Shown: piece after piece, positions 9,293 to 18,564 of the stretch
Layout of the letters: each line of letters begins with the position of its first letter
Numbering within the stretch: the first letter of the stretch is position 1
Origin: Pseudomonadota bacterium
GTDB lineage: Bacteria; Pseudomonadota; Alphaproteobacteria; Sphingomonadales; Sphingomonadaceae
Length of the DNA: 58,958 nt
NCBI GenBank assembly: GCA_023391375.1
Contig: JAEWBB010000027.1
Span: 1 to 58,958, forward strand
Reading direction: 5' to 3'
Position numbers and translations under genes: made by a program
The notes under the pieces: generated by a model
Told to the model about the DNA's origin: nothing
What the model saw: only the letters and a program-made list of their open reading frames with translations
Database searches by the model: none

Positions 9293-9333
9293 GGACCAAT
9301 CCCCTAACTTGCCAACCTGTTGAACCGTATCGG

Positions 9334-9429
9334 CGAATCATTGCCTCACTCGAGTCCCTGACCCAAGTAAAAAAACGCATCCGAACGAAAAAAGTGAATC
9401 ACTGATTCATTATGGGACGAAACTGAGTC
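9334..9429. promoter_or_regulatory. Cluster of five GANTC (CcrM) sites before ftsZ
   Basis: Five GANTC motifs lie in the 168-bp ftsA-ftsZ gap: GAATC 9334, GAGTC 9352, GAATC 9396, GATTC 9404 and GAGTC 9425. About 0.5 would be expected at this base composition. The third and fourth form a perfect 15-bp palindrome, TGAATCA-C-TGATTCA (9395-9409). In Caulobacter, CcrM methylates GANTC and GcrA uses the methylated sites to activate ftsZ. The same control is inferred here. Confidence 0.6.
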
Positions 9430-9460
9430 CCGCGGGACACAATCTATCGTCCTAAACGCC

Positions 9461-10714
9461 TCAGTTCGGCGTCTTCAGCGCTGCGACGAGCTTTCCGAAC
9501 AGGCCGGTCGACACGCGCTGGGTCTTGGTGCCTTGCGTCATGATGTCGCGCAGGTCGGTGCCCTGCCCACCGGCGAGCATCGCCAACCCGACCAGCGTCG
9601 AGAAGGCCGGCCCGCTGTGCGCCTCAGGCAGGCCGGTCAGGAGTTTGGGCCGGCCGACGCGGACCGAACGGCCGAGCACGCCCTGCATATAGTCGGCGAT
9701 GTTCTTCAGCTCCGCCCCGCCGCCGGTCAGTACCACCTGGCGCCCGACCGGGCCGGCGAAGCCAAGGCTCTTGAGCGCGGCGTCGATCTCGCCGGTCAGC
9801 GCCTCGACCCGCTGACGGATGACGGTCATCAGCTGGGCACGGGTCAGGCGCACCGGCTCCCCGCCATCCTCCCCGATCGGCCGCGCGTCGATCATCTCGT
9901 GATTGTCGCGGGGGGACGTCATGGCCGAGCCGTAGAAGCACTTCATTCGCTCCGCCTCGCGGCGGGCGACGGCGAAGGCGCAGGCGATATCGTCGGTGAT
10001 GTCCTTGGCGCCGAGCTGGATCGAGCGCAGCCCGACCAGCATGCCGCCGGCGTGGAGCGAGACGTTCGTCACTTCCGCGCCCAGTTCGACCAGCGCGACG
10101 CCCAGCTCGCGTTCTTCCTTCGTCAGGCAGGCCAGCGCCGACGCCACCGGCGAAGCGACGATTGCCTTCACGCCGAGGTGGGCCGAACGGATGACATAGT
10201 CGATGTTGCGCAAGGGCGCCGGCTCGGCGGCGATGACATGGATGTCGACGCCCAGCCGATCTGCATGGAGGCCGAGCGGGTTGGGCACGCCTTCCACGCC
10301 GTCGAGAGTATACAGCGCGGGATGGGCATGAAGCACGACCTGTCCCGGCCGGTCGATCGCGTCGCGGCCATGGGCAAGCAGCTGTTCGATATCCGACTGT
10401 TCGACCTGGTGGCCGCCCAGCTCGACCTCGACCTGCGCGACGTCGCTCGACAGCGACGAGGCGCCGAAGCCGGCGTGGACGTCGTCGATGGTGACGCCGC
10501 TGATCCGCTCGGCAATCTCGACCGCCTCGCGCACCGCGACCTCGGTCGCCTCCATGTCGGTAACGTAACCGCGCCGCACGCCCCGGCTCTCGCGCTGGCC
10601 GGTACCGAGCACGCGCAAGCGCCCGTCGCCTTCCGGCGTGACGATCAGCGCGCTGACCTTCGACGATCCGATGTCGAGGGCGGCGATCAGGGGAATGTCG
10701 TTGGGCGCGGGCAT
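9461..10714 (-). CDS. ftsA: Cell division protein FtsA
   Basis: Actin-like ATPase that anchors FtsZ filaments to the inner membrane. Its length of 417 residues is normal. The phosphate-binding motif DIGSSKV is near residues 14-20 and a second ATPase motif (TGGGAELKNI) is near the C-terminus. The last residues (GLFGKLVAALKT) look like the amphipathic membrane-targeting helix. ATG 10714 lies 11 bp after the ftsQ stop. The preceding bases are CCCTCTCTCG, with no Shine-Dalgarno match, so translation may depend on ribosomes leaving ftsQ. Confidence 0.96.
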   Translation of the reverse strand: MPAPNDIPLIAALDIGSSKVSALIVTPEGDGRLRVLGTGQRESRGVRRGYVTDMEATEVAVREAVEIAERISGVTIDDVHAGFGASSLSSDVAQVEVELGGHQVEQSDIEQLLAHGRDAIDRPGQVVLHAHPALYTLDGVEGVPNPLGLHADRLGVDIHVIAAEPAPLRNIDYVIRSAHLGVKAIVASPVASALACLTKEERELGVALVELGAEVTNVSLHAGGMLVGLRSIQLGAKDITDDIACAFAVARREAERMKCFYGSAMTSPRDNHEMIDARPIGEDGGEPVRLTRAQLMTVIRQRVEALTGEIDAALKSLGFAGPVGRQVVLTGGGAELKNIADYMQGVLGRSVRVGRPKLLTGLPEAHSGPAFSTLVGLAMLAGGQGTDLRDIMTQGTKTQRVSTGLFGKLVAALKTPN

Positions 10715-10725
10715 CGAGAGAGGGA

Positions 10726-11589
10726 CTAACTTTCGCTGGCGGGCTTGGGCACGATCGGTTCGCCCGGCGCACGCGGCAGGCGAACGACCATGTTGTCGGG
10801 CAAGCGAAGGTCGAAGCGCACCAGCCCGCGGCCGAGCAGACCGCTGGCCTTGTCCATTTCCGCGAATTTGACAAGCGCCTTCGACGCCGCCGCATCGCCT
10901 TCGGGAAGCGAGATGATCTCCCCGCTCTCGACCTTGAGGTCCCAGCGCCGCCCGCCGACCCAGTTGGCGGACACCAGCTGGTTCTTGATCGAGGGCGCCC
11001 GGGCCAGCATCGCCTCGAGGCCGGCGGCGTGCTGGTTGGCGTTCTCGCCGACCAATAGCGGGAGGTCCGGCATCTCGCTGACCGGTACGCGGTCGAGCAC
11101 GATGCCGCCGGCGTCGATCAGGTTGAGCCGCTCGCGGTCCTGCCACAGGGCGGCGGGCTTGCGCTCGATGATGTCGACCACCAGCGTATCGGGATAGCGG
11201 CGCGAGACCCGGGCATCCTTGACCCAGCCGTAGCGCAGCAACTGGTCGCGGATCGCCGCCACGTCGACCAGCGGCAGCGCGTTGGTCTTCTGGCTGGTGG
11301 CAATTTCATAGACCGGTGCGGGATCCATCCGTTCGAGGCCCTGGACGTCGACCGAGCGGACCCGGAAGCCGGCGTCGCCGACCGCCTCGCCCGTCGCCAG
11401 CGCTGCCTTGTTCGGCAGGTCCAGTGCATAGACCGCGCCCGCCGCGACGATCACCACGAAGGCGCCGAACGCCCAGCGCGCAATCTTGTTGGCGTGCGGC
11501 GACGACAGGACGCCGGCCGGGGCGGCACGGCTTTTCGCCGGGCTGCGCCCCTTCCCCTTGGTCCCGCCGCTGCGCTTCGCCTTGGCCAT
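10726..11589 (-). CDS. ftsQ: Cell division protein FtsQ
   Basis: Bitopic inner-membrane protein of 287 residues that links the divisome parts FtsB/FtsL to the cytosolic ring. A Lys/Arg-rich cytosolic tail (1-37) precedes a single membrane helix (about 38-58). A POTRA domain follows (about 72-145, starting FRVRSVDVQGL), then the FtsQ beta domain. ATG 11589 lies 3 bp after the ddl stop codon. The C-terminus is acidic and polar (KPASES). Confidence 0.95.
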   Translation of the reverse strand: MAKAKRSGGTKGKGRSPAKSRAAPAGVLSSPHANKIARWAFGAFVVIVAAGAVYALDLPNKAALATGEAVGDAGFRVRSVDVQGLERMDPAPVYEIATSQKTNALPLVDVAAIRDQLLRYGWVKDARVSRRYPDTLVVDIIERKPAALWQDRERLNLIDAGGIVLDRVPVSEMPDLPLLVGENANQHAAGLEAMLARAPSIKNQLVSANWVGGRRWDLKVESGEIISLPEGDAAASKALVKFAEMDKASGLLGRGLVRFDLRLPDNMVVRLPRAPGEPIVPKPASES

Positions 11590-11592
11590 CGC

Positions 11593-12534
11593 CTAATTGC
11601 CGCCCTCCAACGCACCGGCCACCAACCGCTCGCACAGAGCGCCATAGGTGATGCCCCTCGCCTTGGCCTGCTCCGGCACCAGGCTGAGCGGGGTCATGCC
11701 GGGCTGGGTGTTGACCTCGAGCAGGTAGATCCCCTCCTCGCCCAACCGGTCGTCCCAGCGGAAGTCGGAGCGGCTGGCGCCCTGGCAATTGAGGTAGCGG
11801 TGGGCGTTGGCTGCCATCGCCATCATCGCTTCGGCAATGTTCTCGGGCACTTCGGCGGGGCAGACATGCTCTGTCAGGCCGTCGGTGTACTTCGCGTCGA
11901 AATCGTAGAAGCCGGCCTTGGGTTTCAGTTCGGTGACGGCCAGTGCTTCGCCGTCCAGCACCGCCACCGTCAGCTCGCGGCCGGGCACGAACGGTTCGGC
12001 CAGCAGCCGCTCGAAATGCTGCCACGGCCCTTCGGCCTTGGCGCTGATCGGCTGGCCGTAATTGCTCTCGTCGGTGACGATCGCGACGCCGACCGAGCTG
12101 CCCTCGTTGACCGGCTTGAGGACGTAGGGCCGCGCCATCGGGTCACCCTCGTAAAGCGTCCTGCTCTGAACGATCCGCCCGCGCGGCATACGCACGCCGT
12201 GCGGTACCAGCACCGCCTTCGTCAGTTCCTTGTCGATGGCGATCGCCGAGGTGGTGACGCCAGAGTGGGTATAGGGGATGCCGAGCAGTTCGAGCAGGCC
12301 CTGCACCGTCCCGTCCTCGCCCGGCGTGCCATGCAGCGCATTGAACACCACGTCGGGCTTCAGCTCGGCCAGCTTCGCCGCGACGTCGCGGTCCATGTCG
12401 AGCCGGGTGACACGGGTGAACCCCTCGCCTTCCAGCGCGTCGGCGACGCCGTTGCCGCTCATCAGCGACACCGGCCGCTCGGATGACCAGCCGCCCATCA
12501 GGACGACGATGTGGATATCCTTCGAAACGCTCAT
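11593..12534 (-). CDS. ddl: D-alanine--D-alanine ligase
   Basis: ATP-grasp enzyme of 313 residues that joins two D-alanines for the peptidoglycan stem peptide. The N-terminal VLMGGWSSERPVSL is the Ddl signature, and ATP-grasp features (YVLKPVNEGSSVGV, ELTVAVL, LLEVNTQPGMT) are present. ATG 12534 overlaps the murB TGA as ATGA, which fixes the start. It supplies the dipeptide that MurF, encoded in the same cluster, uses. Confidence 0.96.
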   Translation of the reverse strand: MSVSKDIHIVVLMGGWSSERPVSLMSGNGVADALEGEGFTRVTRLDMDRDVAAKLAELKPDVVFNALHGTPGEDGTVQGLLELLGIPYTHSGVTTSAIAIDKELTKAVLVPHGVRMPRGRIVQSRTLYEGDPMARPYVLKPVNEGSSVGVAIVTDESNYGQPISAKAEGPWQHFERLLAEPFVPGRELTVAVLDGEALAVTELKPKAGFYDFDAKYTDGLTEHVCPAEVPENIAEAMMAMAANAHRYLNCQGASRSDFRWDDRLGEEGIYLLEVNTQPGMTPLSLVPEQAKARGITYGALCERLVAGALEGGN

Positions 12535-13457
12535 TGCACTCCCAAAGTGTTGCCGGCGTCGTCGGCCCTGACCCCGACACGCTGGATTTCCCATTCAAGC
12601 TCGACCCCACTCGAGCCTCTCACGCGACGGCGCACTTCCTCGCCCAGTCCCTCGATCTGAGCGCTTGTCGCATTTCCAAGGTTGAGGAGGAAATTACAAT
12701 GTTTCTCCGACACTTGCGCATCGCCCATGGTCAACCCGCGACATCCCGCCGCATCAACCAGGCGCCACGCCTTGTCCCCTTCCGGGTTCTTGAAGGTCGA
12801 GCCGCCGGTCTTGCTGCGCAGCGGCTGCGAGGCTTCGCGGCTGGCGGCGATGCGGTCCATCTCGGCCTGGATGTCGACCGGATCGCCCGGCTCGCCCGTC
12901 AACGTCGCGGCGACGACGATCGCGCCCTCCGGTAATGCACTGTGGCGATAGGTGTAACCAAGGTCCTCGTTGGCGAGCGTCACTACCTCGCCCGAGCGCA
13001 GCACGACCTGGCACTCCACCAGCACCTCGCACGTCTCACGGCCGTAGGCACCGCCGTTCATGCGGACGAAGCCGCCGACCGTGCCGGGGATCGAGCGGAG
13101 GAACTCGACGCCGGCGATCCCTGCATCGCGCGCCTTGGATGAGACCAGAATCCCGCTCGCCCCGCCGCCGCAACGCAGCGAGGTCGGGCCGACCTGCTCG
13201 ACGGTGGCGAACGGCTTGCCCAGCCGCACCACCACGCCCGGCACGCCGCCGTCGCGGACGATGAGGTTCGAGCCGAGGCCGAGCCCCATCACCGGCACCG
13301 CGGGATCGAGGTCGCGCAGGAAGGCGCTCAAATCGTCGACGTCGGCCGGTTCGAACAGCCACTGCGCAGCCCCGCCCGACTTGAACCACACTAGCGGTTT
13401 CAGCGGCGCATCGGGTGTAAGGCGTCCGCGCACCTTGGGAAGTTCGACCACGCTCAC
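12531..13457 (-). CDS. murB: UDP-N-acetylenolpyruvoylglucosamine reductase MurB
   Basis: FAD enzyme of 308 residues that reduces UDP-GlcNAc-enolpyruvate to UDP-MurNAc in the cytosol. The FAD-binding motif GLGSNLIVRDGG and the conserved IPGTVGG and GAYG stretches are present, as is SKTGGSTFKNPEG near the catalytic serine. The start is GTG 13457, overlapping the murC TGA as GTGA. A longer frame to 13505 would lie wholly inside murC and is rejected. Confidence 0.96.
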   Translation of the reverse strand: MSVVELPKVRGRLTPDAPLKPLVWFKSGGAAQWLFEPADVDDLSAFLRDLDPAVPVMGLGLGSNLIVRDGGVPGVVVRLGKPFATVEQVGPTSLRCGGGASGILVSSKARDAGIAGVEFLRSIPGTVGGFVRMNGGAYGRETCEVLVECQVVLRSGEVVTLANEDLGYTYRHSALPEGAIVVAATLTGEPGDPVDIQAEMDRIAASREASQPLRSKTGGSTFKNPEGDKAWRLVDAAGCRGLTMGDAQVSEKHCNFLLNLGNATSAQIEGLGEEVRRRVRGSSGVELEWEIQRVGVRADDAGNTLGVQ

Positions 13458-14875
13458 TTGGCCTTGCGCTCCGCGACGATCGCCTGGGCCAGGCCCGCCG
13501 CCCACTTGGTAATGTCGCCCGCGCCCATGCAGACGATGAGGTCGCCCTCTGCCGCGAGGTCGCGCAGGTTGGCGGCAAGGTCGGCGGCGCTGTCGACGGT
13601 CTTGACCATGCGGTGCCCGCGTGCCCGCAGGCCGTCGGCCAGCGCCTGGTTGTCGACGCCTTCCATCGGCTCCTCGCCGGCCGCGTAGACCGGCGCGACA
13701 AACACCGCGTCAGCGTCGTTGAAGGCGGCCTGGAACTCGTCCATCAAATCGTTAAGGCGCGAATAGCGGTGCGGCTGGACCACGGCGATGACGCGGCCGT
13801 CCTCGCTCGTGCTGGCCGCCTCGCGCGCCGCCGACAGGACCGCGCGGATTTCGACCGGGTGGTGCGCGTAATCGTCGATCACCACCGCCCCGTCGACTTC
13901 GCCGACACGGGTGAAGCGCCGCTTGACCCCGCCGAACTTGTCGAACCCATGGGCGATGGCGTCATCGTCCATCCCGAATTCCAGCCCGACGGCGATCGCG
14001 GCCAGCGCGTTCAGGACGTTGTGCCGACCCGGCATCGGCACGAACACGTCGTGGATCACCCGCCGCTCGCCCTCGGTGAGCACCGAGCAGTCGAACCGGC
14101 TGCCGCCCTTTTCGAGGCGGATGTTGTCTGCCCTGAGGTCGGCCAGCGCGCTGGTGCCGTAGGTGACGATCCGACGGTCGCGGATGTGGCTGAGGACACC
14201 CTGCACCTCGGGGTGGTCGACGCACATTACGGCGAGGCCGTAGAACGGCACGTTCTCGACGAATTCGCAGAAGGCCTTCTTCACCGCGTCGAAGTCGCCG
14301 TAATGGTCGAGGTGTTCGGGATCGATGTTGGTCACGACCGCGATCGTCCCGTCGAGGCGCAGGAAACTGCCGTCGCTCTCGTCCGCCTCGACCACCATCC
14401 AGTCGGACTTGCCGAGGCGGGCGTTCGAGCCATAGCTGTTGATGATGCCTCCGTTGATGACGGTCGGCTGCACCCCGCCCGCGTCGAGCATCGCCGCGAT
14501 CAGGGAGGTGGTGGTCGTCTTTCCGTGGGTGCCCGCGACCGCGATGGTCGATTGCATCCGCATCAGCTCGGCCAGCATCTCCGACCGCTTGACCCGCGGG
14601 ATGCGCTTTTCGGCGGCGGCCCGCACTTCGGGATTGTCGTCGCGGATCGCGGTCGAGCAGACCAGCACGGCCGCATCGCCCAAGTTGTCCGCCGACTGGC
14701 CGATCATCACCGGGATACCGGCTTTGCGCAGCCCCTCGGTGACATAGCTTTCGTTCTGGTCGCTGCCCTGCACCTTGTAGCCGAGCTGGTGCATCACCTC
14801 GGCGATGCCCGACATACCGATGCCGCCGATGCCGACGAAGTGGATCGTCCCGATCTCGGTGCCCATTGCTTTCAC
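13454..14875 (-). CDS. murC: UDP-N-acetylmuramate--L-alanine ligase
   Basis: Mur ligase of 473 residues that adds L-alanine to UDP-MurNAc. The N-terminal nucleotide loop HFVGIGGIGMSG and the ATP-binding loop GTHGKTTTT are intact. The GTG at 14875 is preferred as start because AAGGA lies 9 bp upstream and the resulting N-terminus MKAMGTEIGTIHFVG fits the family. The ATG at 14866 is the alternative. The 13-bp gap from murG and the overlap with murB show one transcript. Confidence 0.95.
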   Translation of the reverse strand: MKAMGTEIGTIHFVGIGGIGMSGIAEVMHQLGYKVQGSDQNESYVTEGLRKAGIPVMIGQSADNLGDAAVLVCSTAIRDDNPEVRAAAEKRIPRVKRSEMLAELMRMQSTIAVAGTHGKTTTTSLIAAMLDAGGVQPTVINGGIINSYGSNARLGKSDWMVVEADESDGSFLRLDGTIAVVTNIDPEHLDHYGDFDAVKKAFCEFVENVPFYGLAVMCVDHPEVQGVLSHIRDRRIVTYGTSALADLRADNIRLEKGGSRFDCSVLTEGERRVIHDVFVPMPGRHNVLNALAAIAVGLEFGMDDDAIAHGFDKFGGVKRRFTRVGEVDGAVVIDDYAHHPVEIRAVLSAAREAASTSEDGRVIAVVQPHRYSRLNDLMDEFQAAFNDADAVFVAPVYAAGEEPMEGVDNQALADGLRARGHRMVKTVDSAADLAANLRDLAAEGDLIVCMGAGDITKWAAGLAQAIVAERKAK

Positions 14876-14888
14876 TGGAAGCAATCCT

Positions 14889-16052
14889 TCATGCCGGCAC
14901 TCCCATCGCAGGCGCGCCGCCGTTTGACGGCTTGGTCACCGCCGGCCCGACGAGCAGCGGCTTGGCGCCCTCGCCAATCCGCTCGACGAGGTCGGCCAAA
15001 TCCTTGGTCGCGTTGGGCCGGCCGACCGACAGCGCGCGGCCCGCGGCATTGGCGAGCGCGTCCGGTTCGCCCGCGATCGCCTCGATCTGCGCCGCCAGCA
15101 CTTCCGGCGTGAAGTCGCTCTGGTCGATCATCCGCGCCCCGCCCGCCTTGGCCATCTCGCGCGCGTTGACCGTCTGGTGGTCGTCGGTCGCGCTCGGCAG
15201 CGGCACGAGGATCGCGGGACGGCCCGCGGCGGTCAGCTCGGCAATGGTCGACGCACCGGCGCGGGCGATGACGAGGTGCGCCTCCCCGATCCGCTCGGGC
15301 ATGTCCTCGATGTAGGTCAAAAGCTCGGCAGGGATCCGCAAGTCGGCATAGGCGTCACGCACCGCCTCGATATCGTCGGCGCGGCACTGCTGGACGACTT
15401 GTAGGCGGAGCCGCAGCGAGGGCGACAGCAGGCCCAGCCCCTTTGGCACCACCTTGCCCAGCACGCTCGCGCCCTGACTGCCGCCGGTGACGAGGATCTT
15501 CAGCGGCGCGGTGTCGTCGAACGGCGGGAAGGGCATTTCGCCCAGCCGCGCCACGCTGGTGCGGACCGGGTTGCCGACCAGCGCGACCTTGTCTTCATAC
15601 GCCGACTTCAACCGCTCGACCTTGTCATAGGCGGTGGCGATCGCCGCCGCCTCGCTCGCCAGCAGGCGGTTGACCCGGCCCAGCACGGCATTCTGTTCGT
15701 GGAGGATGGTCGGCACCTTCTGGGCGCTCGCCGCCAGCAGCGCGGGAAACGACGGGTAGCCGCCGAAGCCGATCACTGCCCTGGGCTTGAATTCGCGGTA
15801 AAGCGCGCGCGACTGGCGCCGCCCCTTGAGCACCGCGCCGAGCGCCTTCAGCATCCCGATCGGCCCGCCGCCCAACCGCCCGGCGGGCAGGACATGGACG
15901 GGGACGTTCTCGAAAATCGCCGGGATTTTCGCGCCGCGTTCGTCGGTGACCAGCGCGACGCCATGGCCGCGCGCCTTCAATTCGGCGGCGAGCGCATGGG
16001 CGGGCAGCATATGGCCACCGGTTCCTCCGGCGGCGAGAATGTAATTGCTCAC
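14889..16052 (-). CDS. murG: UDP-GlcNAc:lipid I transferase MurG
   Basis: Peripheral inner-membrane glycosyltransferase of 387 residues that converts lipid I to lipid II. The donor/acceptor loop AAGGTGGHMLPA is at the N-terminus and the second GT-B domain carries VTGGSQGA. The start is GTG 16052, overlapping the ftsW TGA as GTGA. The product is the substrate of FtsW and FtsI, encoded just upstream. Confidence 0.96.
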   Translation of the reverse strand: MSNYILAAGGTGGHMLPAHALAAELKARGHGVALVTDERGAKIPAIFENVPVHVLPAGRLGGGPIGMLKALGAVLKGRRQSRALYREFKPRAVIGFGGYPSFPALLAASAQKVPTILHEQNAVLGRVNRLLASEAAAIATAYDKVERLKSAYEDKVALVGNPVRTSVARLGEMPFPPFDDTAPLKILVTGGSQGASVLGKVVPKGLGLLSPSLRLRLQVVQQCRADDIEAVRDAYADLRIPAELLTYIEDMPERIGEAHLVIARAGASTIAELTAAGRPAILVPLPSATDDHQTVNAREMAKAGGARMIDQSDFTPEVLAAQIEAIAGEPDALANAAGRALSVGRPNATKDLADLVERIGEGAKPLLVGPAVTKPSNGGAPAMGVPA

Positions 16053-17287
16053 GGTTCGAGGCTCTCCCCGGCCCACTTCACGACGTAGGGCGAGCGGGCC
16101 AGATAGGGGTTCCGGCGGGTGAAGGCGAGCAGCAATCCCATACCGATCGACAGCGCCAGCATCGACGAACCGCCATAACTGATGAACGGCAGCGTCATCC
16201 CCTTCGACGGGGCGAGGTGGACGTTGACCAGCATGTTGATCAGCGCCTGGATGCCGAACTCGACCGCGAGGCCGGCGGCGGCGAGCAGCGCGAACGGGCT
16301 TTCCTCGTCGAGCAGCTTCACCAGCACCCGGGCGACGATCATCAAATAGATCAGCGCGACCGCGATGCAGGCGATCAGTCCGAACTCCTCGCCGATGACC
16401 GAGAAGATGTAATCGGTGTGCGGCTCGGGCAGGCCGAACTTGCGGGTCCCGCCGCCCGGGCCCATGCCGAACAGGCCGCCGGCGGTCAGCGTCTTGAGCG
16501 CGTTCTCGACCTGGAAATTGTCACCTTCGCCGAACAGGAAGCCGTCGATGCGGACGGTCGCGACGGGGTAGAAGAAATAGGCCAGCACGACGCCGACCAG
16601 GCCGGCCACCGCCAGCCCGCCGAGGATCCTGAGGTCAAGCCCCGCCACCGCCAGCATCGCCACCCACACCGAGACGAAGATGATGGTCGAGCCGAAGTCC
16701 GGCTGCAGCATGAGCAGCACGGCGATGAGGCCGGTGACCACGGCGGACGCGGCGAACAATTTCCACCTTTCCTCGCCTGCCTGGCTGAGCAGCCACGCCA
16801 TGGCGACGACGAAGAAGGGTTTGAGGAACTCCGACGGCTGCACCTGTCCCACGCCGAACTCGAGCCAGCGGCGCGCGCCGTTGTGCTCGGGGCCGACGAA
16901 CGGCACCAGCACCAGCATCGCCATGAACAGGCCCGCGCCGAGCAGGCTCAGCTGCCGCGCGCGTTCGCGGGGCATCATCGAAATGAAGATCATCACCGGC
17001 ATCGACAGCGCGATCCACGCCAGCTGGCGGGTGAAATAATAAAGCTCCGGCACCTTCACATTGCCGCCCGAATAGCGCTGCGCGACCGCCGGCGAGGCGG
17101 CGGCGACGGCGATCAGGCCGATGCCGATCAGCACCGCCAGCAACAGCAGCAGGACACGGTCGATTTCCCAGAACCAGCGGGCGATGGGCGAGCGGTCGGC
17201 GCGGCCGTAGCGCGAGGGGTCGAACTGGGCCGCCTTGGCCTTGATCCGCCCGGTGAGCGTTGTCGCCTTCAATGTCGTCGCGGTCAT
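16049..17287 (-). CDS. ftsW: Septal peptidoglycan glycosyltransferase FtsW
   Basis: SEDS-family inner-membrane protein of 412 residues with about ten helices. It polymerises lipid II into glycan at the septum together with FtsI. Typical SEDS stretches are GARRWLEFG, VQPSEFLKP, LLQPDFGST, and PFISYGGSSML near the C-terminus. ATG 17287 overlaps the murD TGA as ATGA. A short Lys/Arg cytosolic tail precedes the first helix. Confidence 0.96.
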   Translation of the reverse strand: MTATTLKATTLTGRIKAKAAQFDPSRYGRADRSPIARWFWEIDRVLLLLLAVLIGIGLIAVAAASPAVAQRYSGGNVKVPELYYFTRQLAWIALSMPVMIFISMMPRERARQLSLLGAGLFMAMLVLVPFVGPEHNGARRWLEFGVGQVQPSEFLKPFFVVAMAWLLSQAGEERWKLFAASAVVTGLIAVLLMLQPDFGSTIIFVSVWVAMLAVAGLDLRILGGLAVAGLVGVVLAYFFYPVATVRIDGFLFGEGDNFQVENALKTLTAGGLFGMGPGGGTRKFGLPEPHTDYIFSVIGEEFGLIACIAVALIYLMIVARVLVKLLDEESPFALLAAAGLAVEFGIQALINMLVNVHLAPSKGMTLPFISYGGSSMLALSIGMGLLLAFTRRNPYLARSPYVVKWAGESLEP

Positions 17288-18564
17288 AGCTCCCCCACCA
17301 GCCTTTTGAAGGCGTCGCCGCGATCCTCGAAGTCCCGAAACTGGTCGAACGACGCGGCTGCGGGGGAGAGTAATATGGTGTCGCCGGCTTGTGAATCCTC
17401 GGCGGCGCATTTTGTCGCTTTTTCAAGCGTTTCGCATTCGGCCACGTCGACGCCCGCCTCGCGCAGCAAAGCGGCGAACATCGGCCCCGCCTCGCCGATA
17501 GTGTAGGCCTTCGCCACATGGCCGAGCATTTTGGCGGTTTCGCCCAATTCCTTGGTCTTGGCCTGCCCCCCGACGATCCAGCGGATGCGCGCATAAGCCG
17601 CCAGCGCCGGCGCCGCGGCTTCCGCATTGGTCGCCTTGCTGTCGTTGACAAAGAGCGCACCGTCGATCTCGCGGACAAGCTCCATGCGGTGGGGGAGGCC
17701 GGGGTAAGTGCGGAGACCAGCTTCGACTGCTTCGTCTGAAAGGCCCAAGTCCAAGCAAACTGCTGACGCGGCCTGCGCGTTCTGTAGATTGTGAGGCCCT
17801 TGGAGCGCAGGCCAAGCGGTCTGATTGCCGACTTCCACGTCCTTGATGAATTGAATAAGCGGGTCTTCCGCGCTGTCGAGCACGTCCTCGTCCGCCTCAG
17901 CCACATAGTCAACGATCGCTATTCGCTTTGGCGCCTGCATCTCAAACAGCCGCGCTTTCGACGCCGCATAAGCGTTGAAGCTGTCGTACCGATCGAGGTG
18001 ATCGGGCGTGATGTTGAGCAGCACCGCCACGTCGCAGTCGAGGCTCTGGGTCAGGTCGATCTGGTAGCTCGACAGCTCCAGCACATAGACGCCTCCTTCC
18101 GGCAACGGGTCCTGCGAAAGGATCGGCAGGCCGATGTTGCCGCCCATGGTCGTCGGTACGCCGGCGGTCTTCAAAATGTGGTGCACCAGCGCGGTGGTGG
18201 TCGACTTGCCGTTGGTGCCGGTGATGCCGACCACCTTGTGCGGCGGCAGCTCGGCCCGGGCGCGGGCGAACAGTTCGATGTCGCCGATGATCTCGACCCC
18301 GGCCGCCTTCGCCGCCGCCGCGATCGGGTGGCGGTTCAAGGGCAGGCCGGGCGTCACGACGATGCTGTCGAACGGCGTCAGGTCGCCGCCGACGAAATCT
18401 TCGATGACCGTGCCCTCGGGCGCGGCATTGCGGGCCTCCTCCCGATCATCCCACGCGGTGACCTCGGCCCCGCTGGCCAACAACGCGCGCACCGTCGCGA
18501 GGCCGGAGCGGGCGAGGCCCAGTACGGCGTAATGTTTTCCGGAAAACGCCTCGGCGGTGATCAC
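17284..18564 (-). CDS. murD: UDP-MurNAc-L-Ala--D-glutamate ligase MurD
   Basis: Mur ligase of 426 residues that adds D-glutamate. The N-terminal VLGLARSG loop binds the uridine end, GTNGKSTTT is the ATP loop, and NITPDHLDRY and NDSKATN are conserved Mur-ligase motifs. The start is GTG 18564, overlapping the mraY TGA as GTGA. Order and overlaps are typical of the alphaproteobacterial dcw cluster. Confidence 0.96.
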   Translation of the reverse strand: MITAEAFSGKHYAVLGLARSGLATVRALLASGAEVTAWDDREEARNAAPEGTVIEDFVGGDLTPFDSIVVTPGLPLNRHPIAAAAKAAGVEIIGDIELFARARAELPPHKVVGITGTNGKSTTTALVHHILKTAGVPTTMGGNIGLPILSQDPLPEGGVYVLELSSYQIDLTQSLDCDVAVLLNITPDHLDRYDSFNAYAASKARLFEMQAPKRIAIVDYVAEADEDVLDSAEDPLIQFIKDVEVGNQTAWPALQGPHNLQNAQAASAVCLDLGLSDEAVEAGLRTYPGLPHRMELVREIDGALFVNDSKATNAEAAAPALAAYARIRWIVGGQAKTKELGETAKMLGHVAKAYTIGEAGPMFAALLREAGVDVAECETLEKATKCAAEDSQAGDTILLSPAAASFDQFRDFEDRGDAFKRLVGEL

